Assembly: GCF_020023385.1 (NCBI RefSeq) | Contig: NZ_JAIQCL010000009.1 | Coordinates: 130,069 to 194,068, forward strand | Direction of reading: 5' to 3' | Length of the DNA stretch: 64,000 bases | From: Planococcus circulans | Lineage (GTDB): Bacteria; Bacillota; Bacilli; Bacillales_A; Planococcaceae | Shown: positions 21,777 to 30,203 of the stretch, piece by piece | Layout: each line of letters begins with the position of its first letter | Position numbering within the stretch: position 1 is the first letter of the stretch | Translations under genes and position numbers: made by a program | Notes under the pieces: model-generated | Told to the model about the DNA's origin: nothing | The model's input: the letters and a program-made list of their open reading frames with translations, nothing else | The model's database searches: none

Positions 21777-21844
21777 ATGGATTTTTATCTAGAGCATGAG
21801 ACTTCATCCACTATCTGCAAAAGGGGCTAGTTAACCGGGTACAG

Positions 21845-21868
21845 GTTTAGAGTCCTCACAAAGGGTAT
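21845..21868 (+). promoter_or_regulatory. Sigma-B-type promoter
   Basis: GTTTAG, 12 bases, GGGTAT, with AG before the -35 as in many sigma-B promoters. It sits 40 bases before the 62-aa gene and has no sigma-A alternative in the same place. Confidence 0.7.
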
Positions 21869-21907
21869 AGTAATCAAGAAAATCAATTTAAAGGAGGAAT
21901 GCTATAC

Positions 21908-22096
21908 ATGAGTCAAACATTCGATGCATTAAAACAAAAGCTTAGTAACGCGGACCTGGGTCAAGCAAAAGAAGTCATGGAGCAAGCCAAACAAGCTTAC
22001 GATGATGGAAAGATCGATGAAAATGAAAGAAATGAACTGCTGGAATCTGCTAAATCCGTTATAGGCGGCGGCAAAGGGCTCGGCGGATTATTTTAA
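21908..22096 (+). CDS. Small stress-type protein, 62 aa
   Basis: The product is highly charged and helical (MSQTFDALKQKLSNADLGQA, then KEVMEQAKQAYDDGKIDENE) and ends in a glycine-rich tail GGGKGLGGLF. I do not recognise the family. ATG at 21908 is nine bases after AAAGGAGG; the ATG at 21899 abuts that site. The sigma-B-type promoter and strong terminator make it a one-gene general-stress unit, by inference. Confidence 0.75.
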   Translation: MSQTFDALKQKLSNADLGQAKEVMEQAKQAYDDGKIDENERNELLESAKSVIGGGKGLGGLF

Positions 22097-22130
22097 AACA
22101 CTAAACAAAAAAGTTCAGTCTGCTTGTCCA

Positions 22131-22175
22131 AATAATCTTTAGCGTACAGGAGGTACGCTAAAGATTATTTTTTTT
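22131..22175 (+). terminator. Strong terminator of the 62-aa gene
   Basis: A 17-bp perfect stem (AATAATCTTTAGCGTAC with its complement) and a five-base loop, then eight T. Confidence 0.9.
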
Positions 22176-22319
22176 GGTTAAATATGGAGAGCTCATGAAA
22201 AGCTGCGATATGCGATAGACAGTGTTCTACGCTTAACCTTTAGTTAAAAACAATCAAATGTGATTTTTTATGCAGCTGAAATATACAAGCGTCCAGTAGG
22301 AGCAGCATATGCTGATTTT

Positions 22320-22997
22320 TTATGTTTTACTATTTTTTAGTGCCTCCCGTTTGCTGAGAGGCATCAATGCATGTTTTGTAACAAAGGATCGGACCCATTC
22401 GGCGTCGGTTTTCGCATATTCACGCAAAGCCCAGCCGATTGATTTTTGGATGAAGAATTCTGGAGATGCAGCATGCTGCAGAATAATCATGCTCAGGACT
22501 GTTGTGTCGGTCTGTTGTTTATATTTCAATTGATGAAGAATGGCTGCGCGGTTTGTCCACATGTTCGGGGCTAAAGACCACTCGATCATGGCTTTTATGC
22601 CGGCAGTCCGCTCTGTCTGGATAACGTAGCCAAGTGTTCGTGGAGCAATGGAATCGACACTGTCCCACCAGGACTTTGTTTCAATCAACTGGCGAAGAAA
22701 AGGCAGCACTTCAAGGTTTAACTCTTTTTTCATTTTTTCGAGCAATGCAATGGCCGCATACTGGTATTCGCGTTCCGGCAACCCGTAAATCTTCCACACT
22801 TCTTCTGCAATACATTCCGGTTCCGGAAGTTCATACTCCGAAAAAAACTCTTTCAGCAATGCTTTCCGCAAAGGCGTTTTAATACCAAGAAAGTCAAATT
22901 GATTTCTCATATAGGCGGCCATCGGAATAGCCAATTCTTCGTTTCGATGAGCTTCAAATTTCTGGATGAGTGCTTTGTGATCCCATGTTTTCTTCAT
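22320..22997 (-). CDS. DNA alkylation repair protein (AlkD-like HEAT-repeat family)
   Basis: 225 residues, all helical repeats. Family landmarks are YQYAAIALLE, the KSWWDSVDSIAPRTLG segment and FFIQKSIGWALREYAK. AlkD-type glycosylases release bulky or cationic N3/N7 alkyl purines without base flipping; whether this member is active is not proven by sequence. GAGGAGAT precedes the ATG. It is a single gene, divergent from yunF. Confidence 0.88.
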   Translation of the reverse strand: MKKTWDHKALIQKFEAHRNEELAIPMAAYMRNQFDFLGIKTPLRKALLKEFFSEYELPEPECIAEEVWKIYGLPEREYQYAAIALLEKMKKELNLEVLPFLRQLIETKSWWDSVDSIAPRTLGYVIQTERTAGIKAMIEWSLAPNMWTNRAAILHQLKYKQQTDTTVLSMIILQHAASPEFFIQKSIGWALREYAKTDAEWVRSFVTKHALMPLSKREALKNSKT

Positions 22998-23179
22998 TGT
23001 CGTTTCATCTCCTCTTCTTTTTAAAAAGTGCAGTACAGCCTAAAGTACACTATGAAGGAGCAATTGTCTTTTTTTCTAACCAAAGCGGTTTAGTATACAT
23101 GCTTTATTACTGTTTCCTGAATAATGATGTCATTTCTGCTAAAGGAAATCTCTTAAAAAAAGACGTTCCTTTTTTTCTA

Positions 23180-23188
23180 TGCTATCAT
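23180..23188 (+). promoter_or_regulatory. Extended -10 promoter of the yunFED operon
   Basis: TGC TATCAT, about 30 bases upstream of the yunF start; no clear -35. Confidence 0.4.
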
Positions 23189-23217
23189 AAAATAATAAAG
23201 AAAATGGAGGCGGGACA

Positions 23218-24078
23218 ATGATTTATGTAGGTTTGACGGGTTGGGGAGACCATCCGGATGTCTATAGCCCAGGCTCAAAGAAAACGGAAAAATTAATTGA
23301 TTACAGTGCTCATTTTCCAATCGTCGAATTGGATTCTTCTTTTTATGCGGTTCAACCTGAACGGAATATCCGCAAGTGGATCGAGGAGACACCGGAACAG
23401 TTTCAGTTTATAGTAAAAGCCTACCAAGGGATGACAGGCCACCAGCGCGGAGAAAACCCCTTTGAAACGCGTGACGAAATGTTTGAAGCGTTCAGTAAAT
23501 CGATACAACCATTGAAGAAAGCTGGTAAGCTCGGGATGGTACTGCTTCAGTTTCCGCCTTGGTTTGATTGCCAAAAGGACAATGTCGACCAGCTCCGGGA
23601 AATTACCGGGCGCCTGGAGGAATTTGATCTGGCGATCGAGTTTCGCCATCAGTCCTGGTACGCCAATGGCATGAGCGAAAAAACGCTGGATTTTCTGCGG
23701 GACAATAATCTGATCCATTCGGTCTGTGACGAGCCGCAAGCAGGAGACGGCTCTGTTCCGCTGGTTCCGATCTCGTCAAGAAAAGATAAGGTATTGCTGC
23801 GTATACATGGCCGCAATGTCCATGGCTGGCTGAATCCGGGGCATGGACAGAAGTGGCGGGAAGTCCGTTATCTCTATGATTACAATAAAGAAGAACTTGA
23901 GGAAATCAGCCGAGCGGTAAAAGCATTGGCTGACACGACTGAAAATGTCTATGTAATCTTCAATAATAATTCTGGAGGGCATGCAGCAGGCGATGCCAAA
24001 GAGTTCCAGAAAATGAATGAACTTTCGTTTGATGGGCTTTCGCCGAAGCAGATGGATCTATTTGAAGGAGGATTTTGA
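23218..24078 (+). CDS. DUF72 family protein (YunF/YecE-like)
   Basis: 286 residues, TIM-barrel-like DUF72 family: N-terminal YVGLTGWGDHPDVYSPG, VELDSSFYAVQPERNIRKW, LGMVLLQFPPWF, and IEFRHQSWY. The biochemical role of the family is not established. ATGGAGGCG precedes the ATG. The stop shares one base with the following gene's start, so yunF-yunE are translationally coupled. Confidence 0.88.
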   Translation: MIYVGLTGWGDHPDVYSPGSKKTEKLIDYSAHFPIVELDSSFYAVQPERNIRKWIEETPEQFQFIVKAYQGMTGHQRGENPFETRDEMFEAFSKSIQPLKKAGKLGMVLLQFPPWFDCQKDNVDQLREITGRLEEFDLAIEFRHQSWYANGMSEKTLDFLRDNNLIHSVCDEPQAGDGSVPLVPISSRKDKVLLRIHGRNVHGWLNPGHGQKWREVRYLYDYNKEELEEISRAVKALADTTENVYVIFNNNSGGHAAGDAKEFQKMNELSFDGLSPKQMDLFEGGF

Positions 24079-24905
24079 TGGTTTTTTTGATCATGGCGCT
24101 TGTTGGAGTGATTTCCGGCATCGTTGGCGCTTTGATAGGTCTTGGTGGAGGCGTTATACTGGTACCGGCTTTACTGTTTCTGGGCACCAGCTTTGCATTT
24201 TTTCCAGAGCTTTCACCTCAGAAAATTGTCGGCTTGTCCGTCATCATGATGATTTTTACTGGCCTTTCTTCTACATTAGCTTATATGAAAGTCCGGACGG
24301 TCGATTATAAAAGTGGACTTATTTTCTTTGCAGGCAGTGCACCGGGCACAGTGATTGGTGCTTTCGTCAATAAAAACCTGGATTTGCCTTCATTTAATCT
24401 GTATTTTGGTGTTCTTTTAGTATTGCTGTCCCTGCTCTTGCTTATGCGTGATCGCCTCAAGGCTGTTCACTGGTTTGTTGACAATGGGCGTAAGACAACA
24501 TTCACCGATAAACAAAATGAACAGTTCATTTACGGTTATCCCATCTGGTTTGCCTTGCTGCTGACCTTTTTTGTGGGATTCGCTTCAGGATTGTTCGGGA
24601 TCGGCGGCGGATCGATTATTGTACCTGCCATGATTCTCTTGTTTCTCTTTCCGCCGCACGTGGCGATCGGCACTTCCATGTTTATGGTCTTTTTATCAGC
24701 CATTGTCAATTCTGCAACGCATATTTCACTGGGGCATGTGCCGTGGGTCTATACGCTTGCCGTTGTTCCCGGCGCGTATATCGGTGCAAAAATAGGGGCC
24801 AAATTAAACAAACGCCTCAATTCGGAAATGCTGGTGACGATTTTGCGCCTGGTATTGCTGGTACTGGGATTGCGATCGATTTACGAAGGAATATTCAGTT
24901 CTTAA
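24078..24905 (+). CDS. TauE/SafE-family membrane transporter (YunE-like)
   Basis: 275 residues, about eight membrane helices with the duplicated TauE/SafE motif: GALIGLGGGVILVPALL in the first half and GLFGIGGGSIIVPAMIL in the second. The family exports sulfite or other organo-sulfur anions; substrate here unknown. ATG at 24078 follows GGAGGA; the TTG at 24075 is too close. Middle gene of yunF-yunE-yunD. Confidence 0.9.
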   Translation: MVFLIMALVGVISGIVGALIGLGGGVILVPALLFLGTSFAFFPELSPQKIVGLSVIMMIFTGLSSTLAYMKVRTVDYKSGLIFFAGSAPGTVIGAFVNKNLDLPSFNLYFGVLLVLLSLLLLMRDRLKAVHWFVDNGRKTTFTDKQNEQFIYGYPIWFALLLTFFVGFASGLFGIGGGSIIVPAMILLFLFPPHVAIGTSMFMVFLSAIVNSATHISLGHVPWVYTLAVVPGAYIGAKIGAKLNKRLNSEMLVTILRLVLLVLGLRSIYEGIFSS

Positions 24906-24917
24906 AGAGGTGTTTTC

Positions 24918-26261
24918 ATGAGCGAAACTATTCATATTTACCATACGAATGATCTGCATAGCCATTTTACAAATTGGCCGCGCATCAAGTCTTTTTTAGC
25001 TGAGCGGAAAAGGTGGCACGAAGAAGAAGGGGACGTCTGCCTGATTTTGGATATCGGAGACCATGTCGACCGATCGCATCCTTATACGGAAGGCACATCC
25101 GGGAAAGGCAATGTGCTGCTATTGAACGAAGCGGAATATGATGCCGTTACGATCGGCAATAATGAAGGCATCACGCTGTCTAAAGAAGAACTGAACGACT
25201 TGTATGTCCAGGCTGATTTTGAAGTGGTGGTATCGAATCTATTCGATTTTCAAGGCAACCGGCCGGATTGGGCAAAGCCTTCCCATATTATTCGTACGAT
25301 GAATGGAACACGCATCGGACTGGTCGGGGCGACTGCAGAGTTTACTCCATTCTACCGCAAATTGGGCTGGCAGATAACAGACGCTAAAGAGTCGATCATC
25401 CAGGCAGTGAAAGAGATTGAAGGACAGGCTGATCTGATTATCTGTCTTTCGCACCTTGGCATCAAAGAAGATGAATTGTTGGCAGAGCTTTGTCCACAGA
25501 TCAACATCATCCTGGGAGCCCATACGCACCACGTTTTCCATGAAGGAAAATGGCTGGGAGATACACTGCTAGGGGCTGCAGGGAAATTCGGCTTTTATAT
25601 TGGCCAGATTACTGTAGATGAGAAGTTCGGCAAATCCTCAGCGCAGCTGATTGAGACTTCCGGATTGCGTGAAGTGGAAAAAGGCTTCGATGATTATTTG
25701 GTAGAGCAAGGGAAAAACCAGATGGATGAGCTGGTTTTTCAAAGTACAAAAATTTTGAAAGCTGAGTGGTTTAAGGATTCCGAACTTGGCGCTTTATTCG
25801 GAAAAGCGCTGATCGAGTTTTCCGGAGCGGATTGTGCTTTGTTCAATGCAGGGATCTTTATGGAAGACATGCCGGAAGGCGCCCTGACACGCTACGATTT
25901 CCACAAAATGCTGCCGCATCCTATCAACCCCTGCCTTGTCGAGTTAAGTGGAGCGGAATTGAAAGAGATTTACCTGCAATCCCTGAATTCGGAATGGCCG
26001 CAGCTCGAATTGAAAGGAATGGGTTTCCGGGGTGTAGTATTCGGCAAAATGATTCATATGAATATGGAGATCATCGACCACCGATTTTACATCAATGGAC
26101 AAGTGGCGGTGCACGATCAAATTTATCGCTTGATCACGTTGGACATGCTGACGTTCGGCTATTTCTTCCCAAGCTTGAAAAGAGCTGCGAAAACGTATTT
26201 CATGCCCGAGTTTCTGAGGGATGTCTTCAGTCAGTATTTTCATAGCAAAGCCTTGAAGTAG
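24918..26261 (+). CDS. 5'-nucleotidase/UDP-sugar hydrolase-type metallophosphoesterase (YunD-like)
   Basis: 447 residues. N-terminal metallophosphatase domain with HTNDLHSHFTNW, LDIGDHVDRSHP, TIGNNEGI and ILGAHTHHVFH, then a 5'-nucleotidase C-terminal domain (from about residue 285). The usual GNHEFD loop reads GNNEGI, as in the YunD branch, so the classical nucleotidase His is replaced. No signal peptide, unlike secreted 5'-nucleotidases, so it is likely cytoplasmic. Confidence 0.88.
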   Translation: MSETIHIYHTNDLHSHFTNWPRIKSFLAERKRWHEEEGDVCLILDIGDHVDRSHPYTEGTSGKGNVLLLNEAEYDAVTIGNNEGITLSKEELNDLYVQADFEVVVSNLFDFQGNRPDWAKPSHIIRTMNGTRIGLVGATAEFTPFYRKLGWQITDAKESIIQAVKEIEGQADLIICLSHLGIKEDELLAELCPQINIILGAHTHHVFHEGKWLGDTLLGAAGKFGFYIGQITVDEKFGKSSAQLIETSGLREVEKGFDDYLVEQGKNQMDELVFQSTKILKAEWFKDSELGALFGKALIEFSGADCALFNAGIFMEDMPEGALTRYDFHKMLPHPINPCLVELSGAELKEIYLQSLNSEWPQLELKGMGFRGVVFGKMIHMNMEIIDHRFYINGQVAVHDQIYRLITLDMLTFGYFFPSLKRAAKTYFMPEFLRDVFSQYFHSKALK

Positions 26262-26287
26262 AGAGAATGTTCAGAGTATATCCGCAT

Positions 26288-26316
26288 TTGATTTTGTTTT
26301 AATTTTGAGCTATGCT
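26288..26316 (+). promoter_or_regulatory. Candidate promoter of the lysine-riboswitch transcript
   Basis: TTGATT, 17 bases, TATGCT; transcription would begin about 17 bases before the aptamer. Confidence 0.5.
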
Positions 26317-26339
26317 AACAAAGAACTATATATTGGTGG

Positions 26340-26507
26340 GTAGAGGCTGCAGAACTGATCAGTAGGATGCGCGAGTTTGACCGCGTGGAACGCATCTGAA
26401 AGGGAGTTTTGCCGAAATTCATTTTCCGAGGTCTAAGGAAATGGATTGGGGTCATTCTGAACAAGAATGTCACTGTCATTTAAGCGCAAGCTAAAATGGA
26501 GAGCTAC
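26340..26507 (+). ncRNA. Lysine riboswitch (L-box) aptamer
   Basis: L-box landmarks occur in order: GTAGAGGCTGC at the 5' side of P1, AGTAGGATG, GAAAGGGAGTTTTGCCGAA (26398 on), ATTGGGGT, CACTGTCATT and the closing ATGGAGAGCTAC. The P1 strands GTAG (26340) and CTAC (26504) pair. This fills most of the 360-base gap between yunD and the NhaC-family gene. Confidence 0.93.
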
Positions 26508-26544
26508 AGGGTTGTTTGATGTTTACCGCACAGACGAATTGTAG

Positions 26545-26584
26545 AAGGCTGACTTATCCAACTGGAGAGGTCGGCCTTTTTTTT
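26545..26584 (+). terminator. Lysine riboswitch terminator
   Basis: AAGGCTGAC pairs with GTCGGCCTT (one wobble), followed by a run of T. CTACA at the aptamer 3' end can pair instead with TGTAG (26540-26544), a plausible antiterminator. Confidence 0.85.
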
Positions 26585-26621
26585 CTCATTTTTCACCCAT
26601 CAAAAACAAGGAGGAAGATTC

Positions 26622-28196
26622 ATGGAGAATACGATTTTTTCGATTTTGCCGCCGATCATCGCCATCGTAATGGTGTTGCTGACTCGCCGCGTATTGTTGT
26701 CGCTCGGTACGGGGATTGTTGCGGCAGCAGTGATTCTGACATGGTTTGCGCCAATTGCAGCCTTGCAGGAGCTTGTCACATCATTCGCGATCATTTTTTG
26801 GGACGGAGGCTTTAACGCCTACAATGTCTTTATCATTCTTTTTCTGTTATTGCTGGGCATCATTACAGCATTCGTCAGCCTGTCGGGAGGAAGCCATGCT
26901 TTTGCTGAATGGGCTTCGACACGCATTAAGTCCCGCAGAGGAGCAAAAGTTCTGACAGTGGTTTTGGGCATGGTCATCTTCATCGATGACTATTTCAATG
27001 CACTCGCAGTCGGGCAAGTAGCGCGTCCGATTACGGACCGTTACAAAGTATCACGTGCGAAACTTGCATACTTCATCGATTCGACTGCTGCACCGGTCTG
27101 CGTGGTTTCTCCAGTATCAAGCTGGGGTGCTGCCATCATCGGCATCATTGCAACCATCTTAGCCGGCCAGACCTTCGTGGAATATTCCGCGCTGGAAGCT
27201 TTTCTTTGGATGGCACCGATGAACTTCTATGTTGTCGCTTCATTGGCCATCGTCTTCTTTGTCGCCATACGTGATGTCGATTTTGGAGAGATGAAGAAAC
27301 ACGAAGTGTTGGCAATTACCAAAGGGCAGCTTTTTGATCCTGAAAAAACGATCCCCGGTGAAATGAAAGAAGATTTCCCGTCGCATAATCATGGTCATAT
27401 GAGAGACTTATTGCTTCCGATCCTGTTGTTGATTGTCGGGACTGTAGGTGCGATGATTTGGACTGGCTATCAGAATGCCGGACAAGTGTTCGATATCTGG
27501 CTGATTTTCGAAAATACCGATGTACCTGCTTCTTTATTGGCCGGAGGGATATTAGGGGCACTGACTTCGATTATTCTTTATGCGATGCAAATCAAGAGCA
27601 ATAAAAAAGCTAATGCCGGTTGGATCGGCAAAGGCATTTGGGCAGGCATCAAATCAATGATGGGCGCGGTGCTGATTTTGATATTTGCCTGGTCGCTGAC
27701 TTCTTTGATCGGATCGCTCGAAACGGGTACGTATTTGGCTGGTGTGGTTTCTGAAGGTAACGTTCCTACAGCCATTCTGCCTGTGCTATTATTTGTCTTA
27801 GCTGGTGTTATGGCGTTCTCTACAGGAACATCATGGGGATCATTCGGTATCCTTTTACCGATTGCCGGAACCATCATGATCGAAGCCGAACCATCATTGC
27901 TGTTGCCGGCATTATCAGCTGTTCTAGCCGGTGCTGTCTTTGGAGATCATTGTTCACCGATTTCCGATACGACGATCCTGTCATCAACTGGAGCCGGGAG
28001 CAATCATATGGATCACGTGTTGACACAGATCCCTTATGCTTTAACGGCTGCTGGGATTGCTTCCATAGGGTATATAGTCATAGGTTTCACGGGTTCCTTG
28101 CTGATTTCTTTAGGCGTGGTCTTAGTGGTACTCGCAGTGCTGTTCCTCGTCTGGTCACAACGGACAACTATTATTGAAAAACAACAAAATGCATAA
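26622..28196 (+). CDS. NhaC-superfamily transporter under lysine riboswitch (predicted lysine transporter)
   Basis: 524 residues, about 11-12 membrane helices, with NhaC-superfamily motifs (MVIFIDDYFNALAVGQVARP, SPVSSWGAAIIG, STGTSWGSFGILLPIAG, GDHCSPISDTTILSSTGAGS). By family alone it is a Na+/H+ antiporter type, but the L-box in its leader points to lysine uptake, like the LysW group proposed from riboswitch genomics. CAAGGAGGA precedes the ATG. Single gene with its own terminator. The substrate is inferred from regulation, not from residues. Confidence 0.88.
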   Translation: MENTIFSILPPIIAIVMVLLTRRVLLSLGTGIVAAAVILTWFAPIAALQELVTSFAIIFWDGGFNAYNVFIILFLLLLGIITAFVSLSGGSHAFAEWASTRIKSRRGAKVLTVVLGMVIFIDDYFNALAVGQVARPITDRYKVSRAKLAYFIDSTAAPVCVVSPVSSWGAAIIGIIATILAGQTFVEYSALEAFLWMAPMNFYVVASLAIVFFVAIRDVDFGEMKKHEVLAITKGQLFDPEKTIPGEMKEDFPSHNHGHMRDLLLPILLLIVGTVGAMIWTGYQNAGQVFDIWLIFENTDVPASLLAGGILGALTSIILYAMQIKSNKKANAGWIGKGIWAGIKSMMGAVLILIFAWSLTSLIGSLETGTYLAGVVSEGNVPTAILPVLLFVLAGVMAFSTGTSWGSFGILLPIAGTIMIEAEPSLLLPALSAVLAGAVFGDHCSPISDTTILSSTGAGSNHMDHVLTQIPYALTAAGIASIGYIVIGFTGSLLISLGVVLVVLAVLFLVWSQRTTIIEKQQNA

Positions 28197-28206
28197 AGAA
28201 AACAAG

Positions 28207-28233
28207 GCAGAGAAGCTAATTCTCTGCTTTTTT
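28207..28233 (+). terminator. Terminator of the NhaC-family gene
   Basis: GCAGAGAA-GCTAA-TTCTCTGC followed by six T. Confidence 0.85.
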
Positions 28234-28277
28234 ACTTTCGTCGCAATAGTTTTTTTGAAATATATCGCGAATTCATC

Positions 28278-28329
28278 TTTACTTTGAGGGTGCCGCTCGG
28301 TATACTATTTTTAGATTAACTAATAATCT
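28278..28329 (+). promoter_or_regulatory. Promoter with inverted repeat ahead of the NSS transporter
   Basis: TTTACT, 17 bases, TATACT forms a promoter; AGATTA-ACTAA-TAATCT (28313-28329) lies at the expected transcription start, an operator-like position. Confidence 0.5.
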
Positions 28330-28392
28330 GAAAACATTCAAAATTCCTATTTTTATGTAAATAAAATGGGAAAAAACAAAGGGGGAAGAGAG

Positions 28393-29913
28393 ATGGAACG
28401 TTCGCAATGGGGTACACGTGCCGGCTTTATTATGGCTGCCGTTGGCTCTGCAGTAGGTTTAGGGAACATTTGGCGTTTTCCATATGTTGCGTATGAAAAT
28501 GGCGGGGGTGCATTTTTCATACCGTATCTTTTTGCATTATTGACTGCAGGGATACCGATACTAATACTTGAATTTACCATTGGCCATAAGTACCGTGGCT
28601 CAGCACCGTTATCATTCTTCAGAATGGGCGGAAAGAAATTGGAATGGCTTGGATGGTGGGCCGTTTTCGTGTCCTTTGTCATATCTGTATACTATGCCGT
28701 CATTATCGCCTGGGCAATGCGCTATACTATATTCTCATTCAACCAGGCATGGGGTACAGATACACAGGACTTCTTGTTCAATGAATTTCTGCAGCTGACA
28801 GTTCAACCAGGACAAACTGGTGGAATTGTGTGGGGTGTATTTATTCCTTTAGCTCTGGTATGGATCATTACATTAGGAATCCTGCTTGCTGGAGTCAAAA
28901 AAGGTATCGAAATGGCTAACCGCATTTTCATACCGACCTTACTGATCATTTTCTTCGCAGTAGTGGTTCGGGCTGTTACATTAGATGGAGCTTTAGTAGG
29001 ATTGGAAGCGTTCTTCCAGCCGAATTTCGAAGCTATAATGGATCCAACGGTTTGGGTGGCAGCCTATGGGCATATTTTCTTCAGTTTGTCTGTAGCATTT
29101 GCCATCATGATCACGTACTCCAGTTATCTGCCTAAAAAGTCGGATATCACGAACAACGCATTCATCACCGGATTTGCCAACTCGAGTTTTGAGCTGCTTG
29201 CCGGTATCGGTATTTTTGCCGCTCTTGGTTTTATGGCCTCTCAACAGGGAGTGGCGGTCGGTGACGTTGCTACAGCTGGTGTAGGACTAGCATTTGTGGT
29301 TTTCCCACAGATCATCAATGAGTTTCCCGGCTTTAACGGCTTGTTCGGATTCTTGTTCTTCTTGTCTTTAACGCTGGCCGGATTGACATCACTGATTTCA
29401 ATTACGGAAACCTATGTTGCTGGATTCTCTGAAAAGTTTGGTATTTCCCGTAAAAAGGCAGTGCTTTTCGGAGGCGGTCTAGCGGCTTTGATTTCCATCC
29501 TATTTGCTACACAGGGTGGTTTGTACTTCTTGGATCTTGCGGATTACTTCATCAACCAATTCGGTGTTGCCGCGATCGGTCTTGTGGAAGTTGTACTGGT
29601 CATCTGGGTATTCCGCAAAGCGGATCTTCTCAAGGGACATGCCAACGAAATCTCAGACATCCACTTGGGTGCTTGGTGGAAGTTCAGTCTGGGAATCATC
29701 ACGCCAATCGTTTTAGGCTACATGATGTTCGGGTTGCTTAGACTCAATATCCTGAAAGAGTTTGATACAGAAACCGGAAACTATGAAGGATATTCTGATA
29801 TGTTTACTTTATCAGGCGGTGTAGCAGTAGCTGCAGCTGCACTGATCTTCGGAATTATCATCTCTCTTGGCAAATGGCATAAAGAGCAGGGAGAATACGA
29901 CGAACGCAATTAA
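28393..29913 (+). CDS. Sodium-dependent NSS-family transporter, probable methionine/alanine importer large subunit
   Basis: 506 residues with the LeuT-type start of TM1 (GTRAGFIMAAVGSAVGLGNI, WRFPYVAYENGGGAFFIPYL) that forms the Na+ and substrate sites, and about 12 helices. ATG at 28393 follows AAAGGGGGAAG; an in-frame ATG at 28366 lies upstream of it. The next gene is a 43-residue MetS-like subunit, as in the MetPS methionine/alanine importer described from Corynebacterium glutamicum, so the same substrates are inferred. Confidence 0.9.
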   Translation: MERSQWGTRAGFIMAAVGSAVGLGNIWRFPYVAYENGGGAFFIPYLFALLTAGIPILILEFTIGHKYRGSAPLSFFRMGGKKLEWLGWWAVFVSFVISVYYAVIIAWAMRYTIFSFNQAWGTDTQDFLFNEFLQLTVQPGQTGGIVWGVFIPLALVWIITLGILLAGVKKGIEMANRIFIPTLLIIFFAVVVRAVTLDGALVGLEAFFQPNFEAIMDPTVWVAAYGHIFFSLSVAFAIMITYSSYLPKKSDITNNAFITGFANSSFELLAGIGIFAALGFMASQQGVAVGDVATAGVGLAFVVFPQIINEFPGFNGLFGFLFFLSLTLAGLTSLISITETYVAGFSEKFGISRKKAVLFGGGLAALISILFATQGGLYFLDLADYFINQFGVAAIGLVEVVLVIWVFRKADLLKGHANEISDIHLGAWWKFSLGIITPIVLGYMMFGLLRLNILKEFDTETGNYEGYSDMFTLSGGVAVAAAALIFGIIISLGKWHKEQGEYDERN

Positions 29914-29928
29914 AAGGAGGAGCTTCAT

Positions 29929-30060
29929 ATGACTATGAGTTCAATTGTAGTAATGATTATCGGTATGGTCATCATTTGGGGCGGCTTAGCTGCCAGCATC
30001 ATTCATGCAATCAGCAGCAGCAAAAAGAACAAAGCAAGAGATGCTGCAGATAACGTATAA
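29929..30060 (+). CDS. MetS-like small subunit of NSS importer, 43 aa
   Basis: Translation MTMSSIVVMIIGMVIIWGGL continues through AASIIHAISSSKKNKARDAA: a single N-terminal membrane helix followed by a basic cytoplasmic tail, the exact layout of methionine/alanine importer small subunits. AAAAGGAGG lies eight bases before ATG 29929. It starts 15 bases after the large-subunit stop and is followed by a terminator, so the two form one operon. Short enough to be missed by length-filtered gene finding. Confidence 0.88.
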   Translation: MTMSSIVVMIIGMVIIWGGLAASIIHAISSSKKNKARDAADNV

Positions 30061-30065
30061 TTTAC

Positions 30066-30096
30066 AAGCCCGGAAACTTCTAGTTTCCGGGCTTTT
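30066..30096 (+). terminator. Terminator of the NSS operon
   Basis: AAGCCCGGAAAC-TTCTA-GTTTCCGGGCTT then TT. Confidence 0.85.
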
Positions 30097-30203
30097 TCAT
30101 GTTTTTAGAGTTATAGGGGAACTTGTGAGGAGTAGGTTTATATGATACATTTGGAACAGAACCGGATTCCATACATAAATCAGATAGATAGGGGACGATG
30201 TGC

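Noticed and set aside
22303..22314. CAGCATATGCTG palindrome followed by T residues, near the 3' end of the AlkD-like gene
   Set aside because: Stem of four pairs once a loop is allowed; too weak for a terminator and no promoter beside it.
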